Source: Lachnospiraceae bacterium
GTDB taxonomy: Bacteria; Bacillota; Clostridia; Lachnospirales; Lachnospiraceae
Assembly: GCA_017523785.1 (NCBI GenBank)
Contig: JAFWVX010000007.1
Span: 1-64,000, forward strand
DNA: 64,000 nt
Direction: 5' to 3'
Position 1 is the stretch's first letter, and each line of letters begins with the position of its first letter. The position numbers and the translations under genes were made by a program. A model generated the notes under the pieces. It saw only the letters and a program-made list of their open reading frames with translations, was not told the DNA's origin and searched no databases. Positions 17,317 to 25,970 of this stretch are shown one piece after another.

Positions 17317-18099
17317 CTATACCTCTAAAAAATTAAAAAGTGATATTTTTTTATTTACATTATTTCTATTCTCATCAGATAGTAAATTTAAACTATCTAC
17401 GAGTTTACCCATTTCCTTAAGATCATAAGTATTTACTATGTTGACAATGTCATCCTCCAACTCTCTTAAATACAAACTATTTTTTGAAAGAGTAATTTTA
17501 TAGAGCATCGCATCTCTCAAAATATATCTATACAGTTTAATTATATCTTTTAGGTTACTATCTTTGCCTCCAAATTTATCAGCAAAATTCATCTTGTCGC
17601 TGGCAGATGAGTATTTAGCATTTGCAAGTGCCAGAACTGCCTCTTTAACATATTCTAGTTGCAATATGTTTTTATAATTAGTATCCTCATTATCTTTTAT
17701 CATTATACATCTGCTTCTTATGGTCTCAAGCAGTTTATTCGCATTACTTGTTACCAAGAAAAATGTGTCAAATGCAGGTGGTTCTTCCAAAGTCTTAAGC
17801 ATCGCATTTTGAGCCGCCTCGCTAAGATTTATACAATCATAGATGACATAAATCTTTCTATCTGCTATATTTGGTGAAAATACTGCTTTCTCAACCACCT
17901 CTTGCCTTATAGTGTCTATCGGTATATTGTTATTAGGTGATTCAATATATAATATATCGGGATGATTATCAGTCTCCACCAGTCTCTTTTCAAGTCCATT
18001 TGCAATCGCAAACTCTTTAATACTTTTTTTTATAGAGTCGTAATTGTATGTCTCTATAATATATGAGTTATATACTTTTTTTACAGGAATATTAACCAT
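17317..18099 (-). CDS. holB: DNA polymerase III subunit delta'
   Basis: 260 residues, a short delta' subunit of the clamp loader. SEAAQNAMLKTLEEPPAFDT and FLVTSNANKLLETIRSRC are the characteristic AAA+ delta' motifs (the second includes the SRC sensor). There is no Walker A, as expected for delta'. The C-terminal helical collar is present. It overlaps the upstream guanylate kinase-like gene by eight bases and is followed by ricT, so replication and RNA-processing genes share one operon. Confidence 0.9.
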   Translation of the reverse strand: MVNIPVKKVYNSYIIETYNYDSIKKSIKEFAIANGLEKRLVETDNHPDILYIESPNNNIPIDTIRQEVVEKAVFSPNIADRKIYVIYDCINLSEAAQNAMLKTLEEPPAFDTFFLVTSNANKLLETIRSRCIMIKDNEDTNYKNILQLEYVKEAVLALANAKYSSASDKMNFADKFGGKDSNLKDIIKLYRYILRDAMLYKITLSKNSLYLRELEDDIVNIVNTYDLKEMGKLVDSLNLLSDENRNNVNKKISLFNFLEV

Positions 18100-18667
18100 T
18101 GCTAATTTTTTTTATGTCATTTACAACTTCTTCAAAACATTTGTCAAAGTCATCATTTACATATCTCTTTTCTATCTCTGCATTTCTTATATTCTCTTCG
18201 CTGAAGTCTATCTCGTCTGCCTTAAATCGTCTCTCCATCTCATCAATCTTTGGCACCTTCTGCATATTCTCTCTATCAAGTGCCCTCTGTTTTCTCACAT
18301 CATTACTTACTTCAAGATATATTGGGAAAATGGAATCCTTCCCATAATATTTCTTTATACTATTATAAGACTCTAGGGTTCCAATGACAACATAGTTCGC
18401 ATCATTTTTAATTTTCCCATCATCTAAGGTCGCATAATACCATTCACCAAATACTGTGTGGTAAACTCTTGTCTCTATAATCTTATCTTTATTGTCATCC
18501 AAAAACTTCTTATCAACAAAGTGATATTCCATTCCCTCTTGCTCGCCATCTCTCTTTGGTCGGGTAGTGTAAATAGCGACCCTATTTAAACCAAGGTCAG
18601 ATGCCAACAACTTTTTATAAAGGCTATCTTTTCCGGATGCCGATTTTCCCATTATATAAAATATCAT
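18092..18667 (-). CDS. Guanylate kinase-like protein
   Basis: 191 residues. P-loop MGKSASGKDS at the N-terminus, then YTTRPKRDGEQEGMEYHFV, which is the GMP-binding TTRxPRxGE..G..Y.F motif, and YHTVFGEWYYAT. Phosphorylation of GMP to GDP is the family activity. The P-loop (KSASGKDS) and the second half differ from canonical Gmk, so it may be a Lachnospiraceae-type paralogue rather than the essential enzyme. Its ATG overlaps the preceding stop (TAATG) and its end overlaps holB, so it is translated as part of that operon. Confidence 0.75.
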   Translation of the reverse strand: MIFYIMGKSASGKDSLYKKLLASDLGLNRVAIYTTRPKRDGEQEGMEYHFVDKKFLDDNKDKIIETRVYHTVFGEWYYATLDDGKIKNDANYVVIGTLESYNSIKKYYGKDSIFPIYLEVSNDVRKQRALDRENMQKVPKIDEMERRFKADEIDFSEENIRNAEIEKRYVNDDFDKCFEEVVNDIKKISNG

Positions 18668-19845
18668 TATCTTGGTGCTTCCACCTCTACAACCTTTGGT
18701 CCTGCTCCAATCTCAACTCTTTCATCTCTAACTGCGCTAGTTCTTTGATTGCTAATATCGCCAGGGCTTATTCCCACTTGAACATTTGCAGTAGTACTCT
18801 CTTTTTCATTTGATGCTCTCAGCGTAGTCTCTCTACTACTCGTAGTCTCTTCGCCTGTTCCATCGACTATCTTAACTTCCTTATCAGGCTTTGGAAGATT
18901 TGCAATATTTATCTCAAGTGCTTTTCCAGCTTCATTTACAACTGGAGTAGCATCTGACTTAGTTGATACCTTTACAACAATCTCTCCATCATCATTTAAC
19001 TCTTCATTCTCAGGAAGTTTTAAATCAACACCTTTCCAACTTTTTGCTTTTAAAACTCTCTCTCCATCACAGTAATAAACTACTTCATCAGATAAAACTA
19101 TAAAACCTGTGACGCCAATTCCAACTGTCTCTTTATGAATTGCATTAGGTCTCATTCTATACAGTCTTCCAGCGTAATTTGTTCCCTTACCAGCTGCAAG
19201 ATAATAAATGTTACTCATATATATCTTAATCATATTAGGTGATGCAAATTGCTTGTCCGCTTCAGTTCCAAGATAGTCTTCAAAGTCATCACTATACTGT
19301 TTAAACTTTATAGGATAAAAGTTTCCAGTCTTTTCATCATCGACAAGCCACACAAGATACTGCGCCGACTCTAAACTACTAAACAATTCGTCTTTCGCTC
19401 TTGACACATATGATGTATCTCTCTTTATATGTTTTAGTTTTCCATTTTCAAATGTATAGACTTGACCTTCTCTCTTCAAATCACCATTTAATCCATAACC
19501 AGCAGTGTCAAAATAAAATAACTCGCCATTTTTTTCAATCCACTCTTCACGAGCAAATGACTTATCCTCTTTTCTAAACTTGAGCCCCTTTTCGTCAGTT
19601 ACAAAAAATGATGTTCCAGAGTTTGCATCAGTTGTTATATTTAAACTGTCATGTGGTTCATCTTTGAGATTTATTTTCTCAAGTATTTTTATATCCATCA
19701 CTCTTATAACTACAACATATATAGCGAGTATTGATAACACTATCACAAAAAATGACACAAGTATTCTGACAATTGAAGCTAGGTCGCTTGAATCGCGTCC
19801 TCTTCTACTCCTATCATATTGATTATAAGAACTTATTCTTTGCAC
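18667..19845 (-). CDS. Membrane-anchored extracellular protein with DUF5050-like region
   Basis: 392 residues: a short basic cytosolic N-terminus, one transmembrane helix (about 24-50), then an extracellular part. Residues about 85-140 (EEWIEKNGELFYFDTAGYGL ... VYTFENGKLKHI) look like a cell-wall-binding (choline-binding-like) repeat. Residues about 205-275 (MSNIYYLAAGKGTNYAGRLY ... GFIVLSDEVVYYC) are DUF5050-like beta repeats. A Ser/Thr/Glu-rich tail closes it. It resembles in style the repeat protein at 59896. First gene of the gmk-holB-ricT operon; divergent from tmcAL. Role unknown. Confidence 0.6.
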   Translation of the reverse strand: MQRISSYNQYDRSRRGRDSSDLASIVRILVSFFVIVLSILAIYVVVIRVMDIKILEKINLKDEPHDSLNITTDANSGTSFFVTDEKGLKFRKEDKSFAREEWIEKNGELFYFDTAGYGLNGDLKREGQVYTFENGKLKHIKRDTSYVSRAKDELFSSLESAQYLVWLVDDEKTGNFYPIKFKQYSDDFEDYLGTEADKQFASPNMIKIYMSNIYYLAAGKGTNYAGRLYRMRPNAIHKETVGIGVTGFIVLSDEVVYYCDGERVLKAKSWKGVDLKLPENEELNDDGEIVVKVSTKSDATPVVNEAGKALEINIANLPKPDKEVKIVDGTGEETTSSRETTLRASNEKESTTANVQVGISPGDISNQRTSAVRDERVEIGAGPKVVEVEAPR

Positions 19846-19867
19846 AACATTAAATTATATCATATTA

Positions 19868-19903
19868 TTGGCTTTTTTTCACATTTTTATGTATAATTGA
19901 GCT
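19868..19903 (+). promoter_or_regulatory. tmcAL promoter with -10 six bases before ATG
   Basis: -35 TTGGCT (19868-19873), 18-base spacer, -10 TATAAT (19892-19897), then TTGAGCT-type spacing of six bases to the ATG at 19904. The expected start of transcription coincides with the A of ATG, so the mRNA is probably leaderless. No Shine-Dalgarno is visible. Confidence 0.65.
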
Positions 19904-21019
19904 ATGTTAGATGATAAGAAAATAGTGGCTTTTATATGCGAATGTAACCCTTTTCACGAAGGTCATAAAAGGCTGATTAAGGCTGCCAAAAAAGAGGGTG
20001 ACATCATAATTGCTGTTATGTCGGGAAACTTCGTCCAAAGGGGTGAGCCTGCCGTACATGACAAGTATAGTAGGGCTAAAAAACTATTAAAAAATGGCAT
20101 ATCTATGGTCATAGAACTCCCTGTTGAGTTCTCACTTTCATCTGCAAAATATTTTGCACTTTCTAGTGTAAAATTACTTGATAAACTTGGCTTTGTGGAT
20201 AAACTAATTTTTGGTTCTAAAATCAACGACATTGATAAATTGTCAAATTTTGCTGATATAAATATTAAAAGTAAAAACAATACTCAGATTAAAGAAATGC
20301 TTAAAAATGGCATGTCATACTCTAAGGCTCTATCTATCATCTATGGTAAGAATTTATCTTCAAATGACATACTCGCAGTTGAATATATAACTGCTATAAA
20401 AGAATTAAAAAGTAAAATTACTCCAACTTGTATAGAGAGAGTAAATGACATTCCTACAGCAAGCGAACTTAGGAAAAATATTTCTAAAAAAATTAGCAAT
20501 GAAAATTTTTCAGATATTTTGAATTTTAAAATCTTATCAGCTAAAAATGAACTTATTAATATAACCAATACATATCTAATGACACCTGACTTTTACAATT
20601 CACTTATCAAACTACCAAATAATAATCAGTCATTTGAAAAAATTGCAAAATCTATAAAAACAAAGAATAGAACTCTCGCAAATATTAAAAGAGTTTTGCT
20701 TAATATTGTTTTGGGAATTGATAAAAATGACATTCCTGATATAAAAAACTATCCTAAGTATATTAGAGTCCTTGGTGTCAAGAAAACTTTCTTACCATAT
20801 TTAAAACAAATTAAAGTTCCATACCTCATGAGTTTCGCACCAAGTTCATACAAATCATTTATAAAAAACTTCCCTAGTTCAAGGGAAGTTCGTAAAAATA
20901 ATACTGGCGAGTTTGTTCTCTCAAAATCAATATTAAATAACATATTTGCAAGTAACCTCTATAATCATTTCGCCAATAACAAACTTGTCGAAAACACTAC
21001 ACAAACTATATTTATCTAA
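19904..21019 (+). CDS. tmcAL: tRNA(Met) cytidine acetate ligase
   Basis: 371 residues, formerly YlbM. Uses acetate and ATP to make N4-acetylcytidine at the wobble position of elongator tRNA-Met. The nucleotidyltransferase motifs are present: ECNPFHEGH (HIGH-like), VMSGNFVQRGEPAV and LPVEFSLSSAKYFA. The C-terminal part is helical and more diverged. The only plus-strand gene in this section; its 3' end overlaps the convergent glycosidase-like gene by eight bases. See the promoter entry for its probable leaderless mRNA. Confidence 0.9.
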   Translation: MLDDKKIVAFICECNPFHEGHKRLIKAAKKEGDIIIAVMSGNFVQRGEPAVHDKYSRAKKLLKNGISMVIELPVEFSLSSAKYFALSSVKLLDKLGFVDKLIFGSKINDIDKLSNFADINIKSKNNTQIKEMLKNGMSYSKALSIIYGKNLSSNDILAVEYITAIKELKSKITPTCIERVNDIPTASELRKNISKKISNENFSDILNFKILSAKNELINITNTYLMTPDFYNSLIKLPNNNQSFEKIAKSIKTKNRTLANIKRVLLNIVLGIDKNDIPDIKNYPKYIRVLGVKKTFLPYLKQIKVPYLMSFAPSSYKSFIKNFPSSREVRKNNTGEFVLSKSILNNIFASNLYNHFANNKLVENTTQTIFI

Positions 21020-22319
21020 GCATCTCACTTGCACTTGCCTTAGTGAATAGGACTTTATTTATATCAACATAGCCATGCTCTTCCAAAACATTATCAAGCA
21101 AGTCCTTACACCAGGCTCTAGTGTCCTCATCCTTATCCATGTCCTTAAATACTGCCCAGATAAGTCTTTTTCTTTTCCTGCTACTCGTAAGTCCAAAATG
21201 ATATCCATCTTCCAAATCAGTCTGCGCATTATATAATAATGCTTTTATATAAGGATTGTCACCTATCTTTTCCCACATATAATAAAGTCCTGCTGCCTGA
21301 ATTCTCTCTCCATCATGGGATGTAAGTCCAAACTCACTTATTATAATATTTCTAAAGTTATCATCCTTATTTAAAAATCTCTTTTCAGCTAAAAAGTTGA
21401 TTGCTATTTCAAAATTTTTTAATGTAATTAGGTATGGCATATCAAACTCATCTTTAGTATTTGGGTCATAGCCAGCATACCTGTCATTCCAAAAATATGC
21501 GGACTCAATAGGTGATGGATATGGATGTAATGCCACTCCCCAGTCAACATATTTACCGAGATAATTGTTAATTAAAATTAGCTGTTCCTTCATATTGTAT
21601 CTATACTGACCCACAACCTTATCAAATCTTCTATCTCGCGCATCATAAGTTGGTATATCCCAAGCTTGGTCAAATGAAATATATACATCTGCCTTAGGAT
21701 TTAATTCTTTAATTCTATCATAACAAATCTTAAAATTCTCACAGTATACCTTTGTATAGTTATTTACATCTGAAGCTCCATAGTAATTATATAACTGCGA
21801 ATTTATTTCATTTCCAATTATCCAGTTGTCAACATATTCATGATAGTCTGTCACTATTCTTTCAAAATTATATTTCTGCCAGTCACCATTATTTGCCTTG
21901 AAGTCAATCATATAAAAATATGGTTTCTGATAATCCTTTGGTGCTTTACTTGGGTCTACGCCGACAGGGGCCTTGTCATTTACAAGTATAAGTGTGATTT
22001 TAATTCCTCTTTTCTTTAAGCCTTGCAAATATTGAATCAGAGTATGACCCTTACCAGAAAGAGTCACATTTATAGCGACATGCCCTGCACCCAAAGTAAA
22101 TATTTCGTTTGGATCACCAGAAAACAAAAATCCCTTTTTACTATTAGAGGTCGTAGCATTTTCAGGAAGGACATTGTCAAGATTTACCATATCATTATCA
22201 AGGTTCATCTCACTTGGCCAGAGAACTCTGTCAGCAAAAATTATTGCAGGCGAAACAACCTGCAATAATAATGATATTAGTACACAATATACAATTTTTT
22301 TATAACAACATAACTCCAT
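21012..22319 (-). CDS. Secreted glycosidase-like protein (DUF5722-like)
   Basis: 435 residues with a signal peptide (about 8-29, cleavage near IIFA-D). A TIM-barrel-like body contains WIIGNEIN (Glu171) and NIIISEFGLTS (Glu329), placed like the acid/base and nucleophile glutamates of clan A glycoside hydrolases; ALHPYPSP lies between them. The pattern recalls DUF5722 proteins. The substrate is unknown and the catalytic assignment is an inference. Its start overlaps the end of asnA by 20 bases, and AAAAGAGA precedes the ATG, so it may be the last gene of the serC-asnA operon. Confidence 0.6.
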   Translation of the reverse strand: MELCCYKKIVYCVLISLLLQVVSPAIIFADRVLWPSEMNLDNDMVNLDNVLPENATTSNSKKGFLFSGDPNEIFTLGAGHVAINVTLSGKGHTLIQYLQGLKKRGIKITLILVNDKAPVGVDPSKAPKDYQKPYFYMIDFKANNGDWQKYNFERIVTDYHEYVDNWIIGNEINSQLYNYYGASDVNNYTKVYCENFKICYDRIKELNPKADVYISFDQAWDIPTYDARDRRFDKVVGQYRYNMKEQLILINNYLGKYVDWGVALHPYPSPIESAYFWNDRYAGYDPNTKDEFDMPYLITLKNFEIAINFLAEKRFLNKDDNFRNIIISEFGLTSHDGERIQAAGLYYMWEKIGDNPYIKALLYNAQTDLEDGYHFGLTSSRKRKRLIWAVFKDMDKDEDTRAWCKDLLDNVLEEHGYVDINKVLFTKASASEMLR

Positions 22320-23310
22320 TCTCTTTTGCTTTTTCCTGTATATCTTTAGTCCAAAGCGAGCAATGTATTTCTCCTATATGTGCCTTTCTCAAGAAAAACA
22401 TACATATTCTTGATTGTCCAATTCCTCCACCGATAGTATATGGGAGTTCTTTATTTAAGATTGCCTTGTGGAAAGGAAGATTAGCTCTTTCTTCACAGTT
22501 AGCCTTTTTAAGTTGACTTGCCATTGAGTTCTCATCAACCCTTATACCCATACTTGAAAGTTCAAGTGCGATGTCAAGCACTGGATAGTAAACCATTATA
22601 TCACCATTTAAATCCCAATCATCATAGTCTGGTGCTCTTCCGTCGTGTCTTTCACCGTTTGACAAATATTTTCCAACCTGCATAATGAATACTGCACCAT
22701 GCTCCTTTGCTATGCAATACTCTCTCTCCTTTGGAGTCTTGTCTGGATACTTTTGAAGAAGTTCCTCTGCAGTTATAAAGAAAATATCTTTTGGTAAAAT
22801 TTCCTCAATGTAGTCAAACTGTATAGCCATGTACTTCTCAGTCTTCTTTAATGCTGAATAAATATGTCTAACTGTATCTTTTAAATATTCAACATTTCTA
22901 TCTGACTTATCTATAATTTTTTCCCAGTCCCATTGGTCTACATAGATACTGTGAATGTTGTCGAGTTCCTCATCTCTTCTTATCGCAACCATGTCAGTGT
23001 AGAGTCCCTCGTAAGTTTTAAATCCGTAGCGTTTCAATGCATATCTTTTCCATTTTGCAAGAGAATGAACTACCTCAACTTCTACACTCTTATCTTCCAT
23101 CATGTCAAATGCAACTGGTCTCTCAACACCATTTAAATTATCATTAAGTCCAGAATTTTTATCAACGAATAATGGTGCTGAAACTCTAAGTAAATCTAAT
23201 TCGTAAGCAAGGGATGTCTGAAAATAATCTTTAACTGTTTTTATTCCTACCTGTGTATCGTGAAGCGATAATGCTGCTTTATAATTTTTTGGTGTTATAA
23301 AACTACTCAT
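22300..23310 (-). CDS. asnA: Aspartate-ammonia ligase
   Basis: Makes asparagine from aspartate, ammonia and ATP. 336 residues with the class II aminoacyl-tRNA-synthetase-like fold of AsnA: LRVSAPLFVDKNSGLNDNLN, VHSLAKWKRYAL, AIRRDEELDNIHSIYVDQWD and the C-terminal YTIGGGIGQSRICMFFL are near-diagnostic. The start is the ATG at 23310, preceded by AAGGAGA; an open frame upstream overlaps the DUF1015 end and is not used. Fits with serC, serA and DUF1015 as an amino-acid biosynthesis operon. Confidence 0.95.
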   Translation of the reverse strand: MSSFITPKNYKAALSLHDTQVGIKTVKDYFQTSLAYELDLLRVSAPLFVDKNSGLNDNLNGVERPVAFDMMEDKSVEVEVVHSLAKWKRYALKRYGFKTYEGLYTDMVAIRRDEELDNIHSIYVDQWDWEKIIDKSDRNVEYLKDTVRHIYSALKKTEKYMAIQFDYIEEILPKDIFFITAEELLQKYPDKTPKEREYCIAKEHGAVFIMQVGKYLSNGERHDGRAPDYDDWDLNGDIMVYYPVLDIALELSSMGIRVDENSMASQLKKANCEERANLPFHKAILNKELPYTIGGGIGQSRICMFFLRKAHIGEIHCSLWTKDIQEKAKENGVMLL

Positions 23311-23323
23311 AATTTTGTCTCCT

Positions 23324-24502
23324 TTATGTAATTTTTTGTGCTTCAAGATAAAATCTCTTATCTTTTGCCTCTCCCATAGAAAAACTTTTTCTACAGAGTG
23401 ATCCGTGCTTGATTACATCATCAAAAAGTGTCTCATATGAAAACTTATCATAGGTAATTGCAATGTTACCTTCTTTCTTTCCAAGTTCTATACACTCTTC
23501 TTTTCCGTGAATGTAATCAATTTTACATCCATAGTCATCAAGTATTTTCTGCAAGTCTTGAAGTGCGGGAGGCCTATTTGGGTCCACACCTGTCTTCTTT
23601 ACAAAATCATTTTGGTCTACATGAATTAGTAATCTATGTATTGGAAAGAATGCGAGTCCACGGTCGTGAATATTTACAAGTTCTACAAGTGCATATCTTC
23701 CGCGGCCAGTTTTGTCGTATACGTCTTTAGCTGCAGCAAGTGAATGATTTCCATCTCCCACTGCATATAGCAAACCATCACTTGCATTGTTCTTTAAATC
23801 AACTAGTATATCAACTAATGCCTCGATGTCATTCTTGTCAGCAATTTTATATCCTTTAATATGTCCACTATTTTCCATTAAGTCGAAGTCATAAAGTTCA
23901 CCATTATTATTAGAAGCAGCAGGACTCTTTATACTCTCAACTTTTTTGAAAAGCTTGTCCTCTTTGTCATTTATCAAAACAAGAATATGTGGTAAATCTA
24001 AACTTGCATTCTCTCTAATTTTTTTTCTAACTGTAAGTCTCTCTTTAACTGTAAGTTCTGTTGCTCTTATGAGACTCTTTGCACCTTTGTTATAGTCGTA
24101 CTTCTCAAGGTCTATTGCAACTACCAAACCTTTTCTATTAGAAGAGCCAGTCTTTCTCTCTACGAATATAAAACACTCGCCGATATCTTCGTATGTGCCA
24201 TCTGACAAATACTTGTTCATGTTATTATTTATTTTAGTAATTTTATCATTTAAAACATTGTCAAAATTGTCCTTGTTAGTCGTAAGCTCGTGTTCCATAT
24301 ATGCTTCTGGGTAAATGAGATTAAATGTAGATGCTTCATCGCCAACATACTTTTTCACTCTATCCCAGTAAGCGGCATCCTGAGTAAACTGGTCAGCAGC
24401 AATGCAAGCAAACTTTGAGAGATTAATTCCTTCTCTTGGAAACAAAATATGTGGAATCCTCAACCCCACATCATTCAATTTTTGATCTAGTGTTTTGTTC
24501 AT
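23324..24502 (-). CDS. DUF1015 family protein
   Basis: 392 residues. The motif YAVGDGNHSLAAAKDVYD and the ending HDRGLAFFPIHRLL are diagnostic for DUF1015. Its constant association with serA and serC in Firmicutes suggests a role in serine metabolism, but the reaction is unknown. No Shine-Dalgarno is visible: a type B palindromic repeat occupies 24513-24535, ending 11 bases upstream of the ATG. Confidence 0.85.
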   Translation of the reverse strand: MNKTLDQKLNDVGLRIPHILFPREGINLSKFACIAADQFTQDAAYWDRVKKYVGDEASTFNLIYPEAYMEHELTTNKDNFDNVLNDKITKINNNMNKYLSDGTYEDIGECFIFVERKTGSSNRKGLVVAIDLEKYDYNKGAKSLIRATELTVKERLTVRKKIRENASLDLPHILVLINDKEDKLFKKVESIKSPAASNNNGELYDFDLMENSGHIKGYKIADKNDIEALVDILVDLKNNASDGLLYAVGDGNHSLAAAKDVYDKTGRGRYALVELVNIHDRGLAFFPIHRLLIHVDQNDFVKKTGVDPNRPPALQDLQKILDDYGCKIDYIHGKEECIELGKKEGNIAITYDKFSYETLFDDVIKHGSLCRKSFSMGEAKDKRFYLEAQKIT

Positions 24503-24512
24503 AATATTTATC

Positions 24513-24535
24513 GGGCTCGCAATGCTCGCCCCTAC
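24513..24535 (-). repeat. Palindromic repeat, type B (copy B6), upstream of the DUF1015 gene
   Basis: GGGCTCGCAATGCTCGCCCC plus TAC. Lies in the presumed 5' leader of the DUF1015 gene, in the same orientation relative to transcription as the coding copies. Confidence 0.9.
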
Positions 24536-24565
24536 AAAATTATTTATAGTTATTTACTTAATGGA

Positions 24566-24644
24566 GCCGCAGCATATGTCTAAGAAAATGCTTCGGTTCT
24601 ATCCATGGGTTACCCACCGGCATTTTCGTGGCATATGCTGCGGC
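24566..24644 (+). repeat. Structured hairpin repeat D, copy 1
   Basis: Outer arms GCCGCAGCATATG / CATATGCTGCGGC pair perfectly over 13 bases. Inside, GAAAATGC pairs with GCATTTTC around a further folded core. The core is almost identical to copy 2 at 25869-25951 (two differences), in the opposite orientation, while the outer arms differ but still pair. Confidence 0.85.
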
Positions 24645-24659
24645 GGTATTAATAATTAA

Positions 24660-25811
24660 TTATAATATTATACGGGTTGAGATTACATCAGGAATCTCTT
24701 TAATCTTGCTTTCGATGTTCTCAGGAACCTCACCCGAAAAATCTAATATAGTATAGGCTATATCATTTCTACCTTTATTCGCAAGGCCTTCTATGTTAAG
24801 TTTAAATTCAGCAATCTTATTTGTAATCTCTTCAAGCATTCCAACTCTATTTTTATGGAGCACTGTAACTCTCGCACCAGTTGATCTCGCAATAGTCACG
24901 TTTGGGAAATTAACTGAGTTTTCAATATTTCCATTTACTAAAAATTCTTTCATCTCAGATGCTGCCATTGCTGCACAGTTATCTTCTGCCTCAACAGTAC
25001 TTGCACCAAGGTGTGGGGTTGCAAAAACATTTGGGAGTGCTAACTCTTCTTTTGTTGGGAAGTCAGTTGCATAGGCTTTAACCTTTCCTGACTTAAGTGC
25101 TTCAATTAAATCAGCATGATTAACAAGTTCGCCTCTTGCATAATTTACAATTGAAACTCCATCCTTCATCTTCTCTATATTTTCTTTATTTACAAAACCA
25201 GTAGTCTCTTTTGTAGTTGCCATATGAAGTGAGATATAATCTGACTTCTCAAGAATAGTGTCAATACTGTCAACCACCTCAACATACTGCTTCAAATCCT
25301 GTTTTGCATGTGGGCTCAAGTATGCATCATAACCGATTACATCCATTCCAAGATTATGTAAAACTTTTGCAACTTTTCCGCCAACCTGTCCAAGACCAAT
25401 TACACCGAGAGTCTTTCCAAGTATCTCATTTCCTACATATTTACTTTTTTCTTTCTCAACAGTTTTCGCTAAATCAATGTCGTCATTCTTTACTGAATTA
25501 AGCCAATCAGCTGATGCTTTCACATTTCTTGAAATGCCAATAATTCCACAAATAGTAAGTTCTTTTACGGCATTTGCATTTCCACCTGGTGTGTTGAACA
25601 CAGCAATACCAAGTTCTGTACACTTATCAATAGGAATGTTGTTTACACCAGCACCAACTCGTGCGATGGCACGGCAGCTTTTTGAAAATGGCTCCTCTTT
25701 CAAATCTGCTGAACGAACCATTATTGCGTCGTAGTCCTTGGCGTTCTCGTCGAGAGTGAAGTCGGCGCCAAGTAAATTCTTAATTTTATTGAATGTTTTA
25801 ATTGTATACAT
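24660..25811 (-). CDS. serA: D-3-phosphoglycerate dehydrogenase
   Basis: Oxidises 3-phosphoglycerate to 3-phosphohydroxypyruvate with NAD, the first step of serine synthesis. 383 residues: substrate domain, NAD domain with VIGLGQVGGKVAKVL (GxGxxG), the catalytic triad segments NYARGELVNH (Arg), a Glu downstream and FATPHLGASTVEAE (His), and a C-terminal ACT domain (about 315-383) that usually senses serine. The start is MYTIKTFNKI at 25811, with AAAGGA in front. The longer open frame that adds MNIMLGRALAEPERKI is translated palindromic repeat and is not accepted. Confidence 0.95.
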   Translation of the reverse strand: MYTIKTFNKIKNLLGADFTLDENAKDYDAIMVRSADLKEEPFSKSCRAIARVGAGVNNIPIDKCTELGIAVFNTPGGNANAVKELTICGIIGISRNVKASADWLNSVKNDDIDLAKTVEKEKSKYVGNEILGKTLGVIGLGQVGGKVAKVLHNLGMDVIGYDAYLSPHAKQDLKQYVEVVDSIDTILEKSDYISLHMATTKETTGFVNKENIEKMKDGVSIVNYARGELVNHADLIEALKSGKVKAYATDFPTKEELALPNVFATPHLGASTVEAEDNCAAMAASEMKEFLVNGNIENSVNFPNVTIARSTGARVTVLHKNRVGMLEEITNKIAEFKLNIEGLANKGRNDIAYTILDFSGEVPENIESKIKEIPDVISTRIIL

Positions 25812-25823
25812 AATTTTCCTTTC

Positions 25824-25848
25824 GGGCTCCGCTAACGCTCGCCCTAAC
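25824..25848 (-). repeat. Palindromic repeat, type B variant (copy B7), upstream of serA
   Basis: GGGCTCCGCTAACGCTCGCC plus CTAAC, a longer, slightly diverged member, 13 bases before the serA ATG. Its edge supplies part of the AAAGGA Shine-Dalgarno. Confidence 0.8.
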
Positions 25849-25868
25849 ATTATATTCAACTCTTTATC

Positions 25869-25951
25869 CTGCTACAGCATACGGCACGAAAATGCCGGTG
25901 GGTAACCTATGGATAGGACCGAAGCATTTTCTTAGCCCTATGCTGTAGCAG
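25869..25951 (-). repeat. Structured hairpin repeat D, copy 2
   Basis: Outer arms CTGCTACAGCATA / TATGCTGTAGCAG (13 perfect pairs). Core as in copy 1, reversed. The inner CCTATGGATAGG is itself a palindrome and changes in copy 1 keep G-U pairing. Confidence 0.85.
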
Positions 25952-25970
25952 AAATACATTTTTTAATATA

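Noticed and set aside
25812..25859. Longer SerA start at 25859
   Set aside because: The added 16 residues are translated from a palindromic repeat, have no good Shine-Dalgarno, and the ATG at 25811 has AAAGGA and aligns with the family start.
24566..25951. D hairpins as a serine- or amino-acid-responsive riboswitch
   Set aside because: Both lie near serine genes and are well folded, but the two near-identical cores have opposite orientation to transcription. A riboswitch must be read in one sense, so a repeat is more likely.
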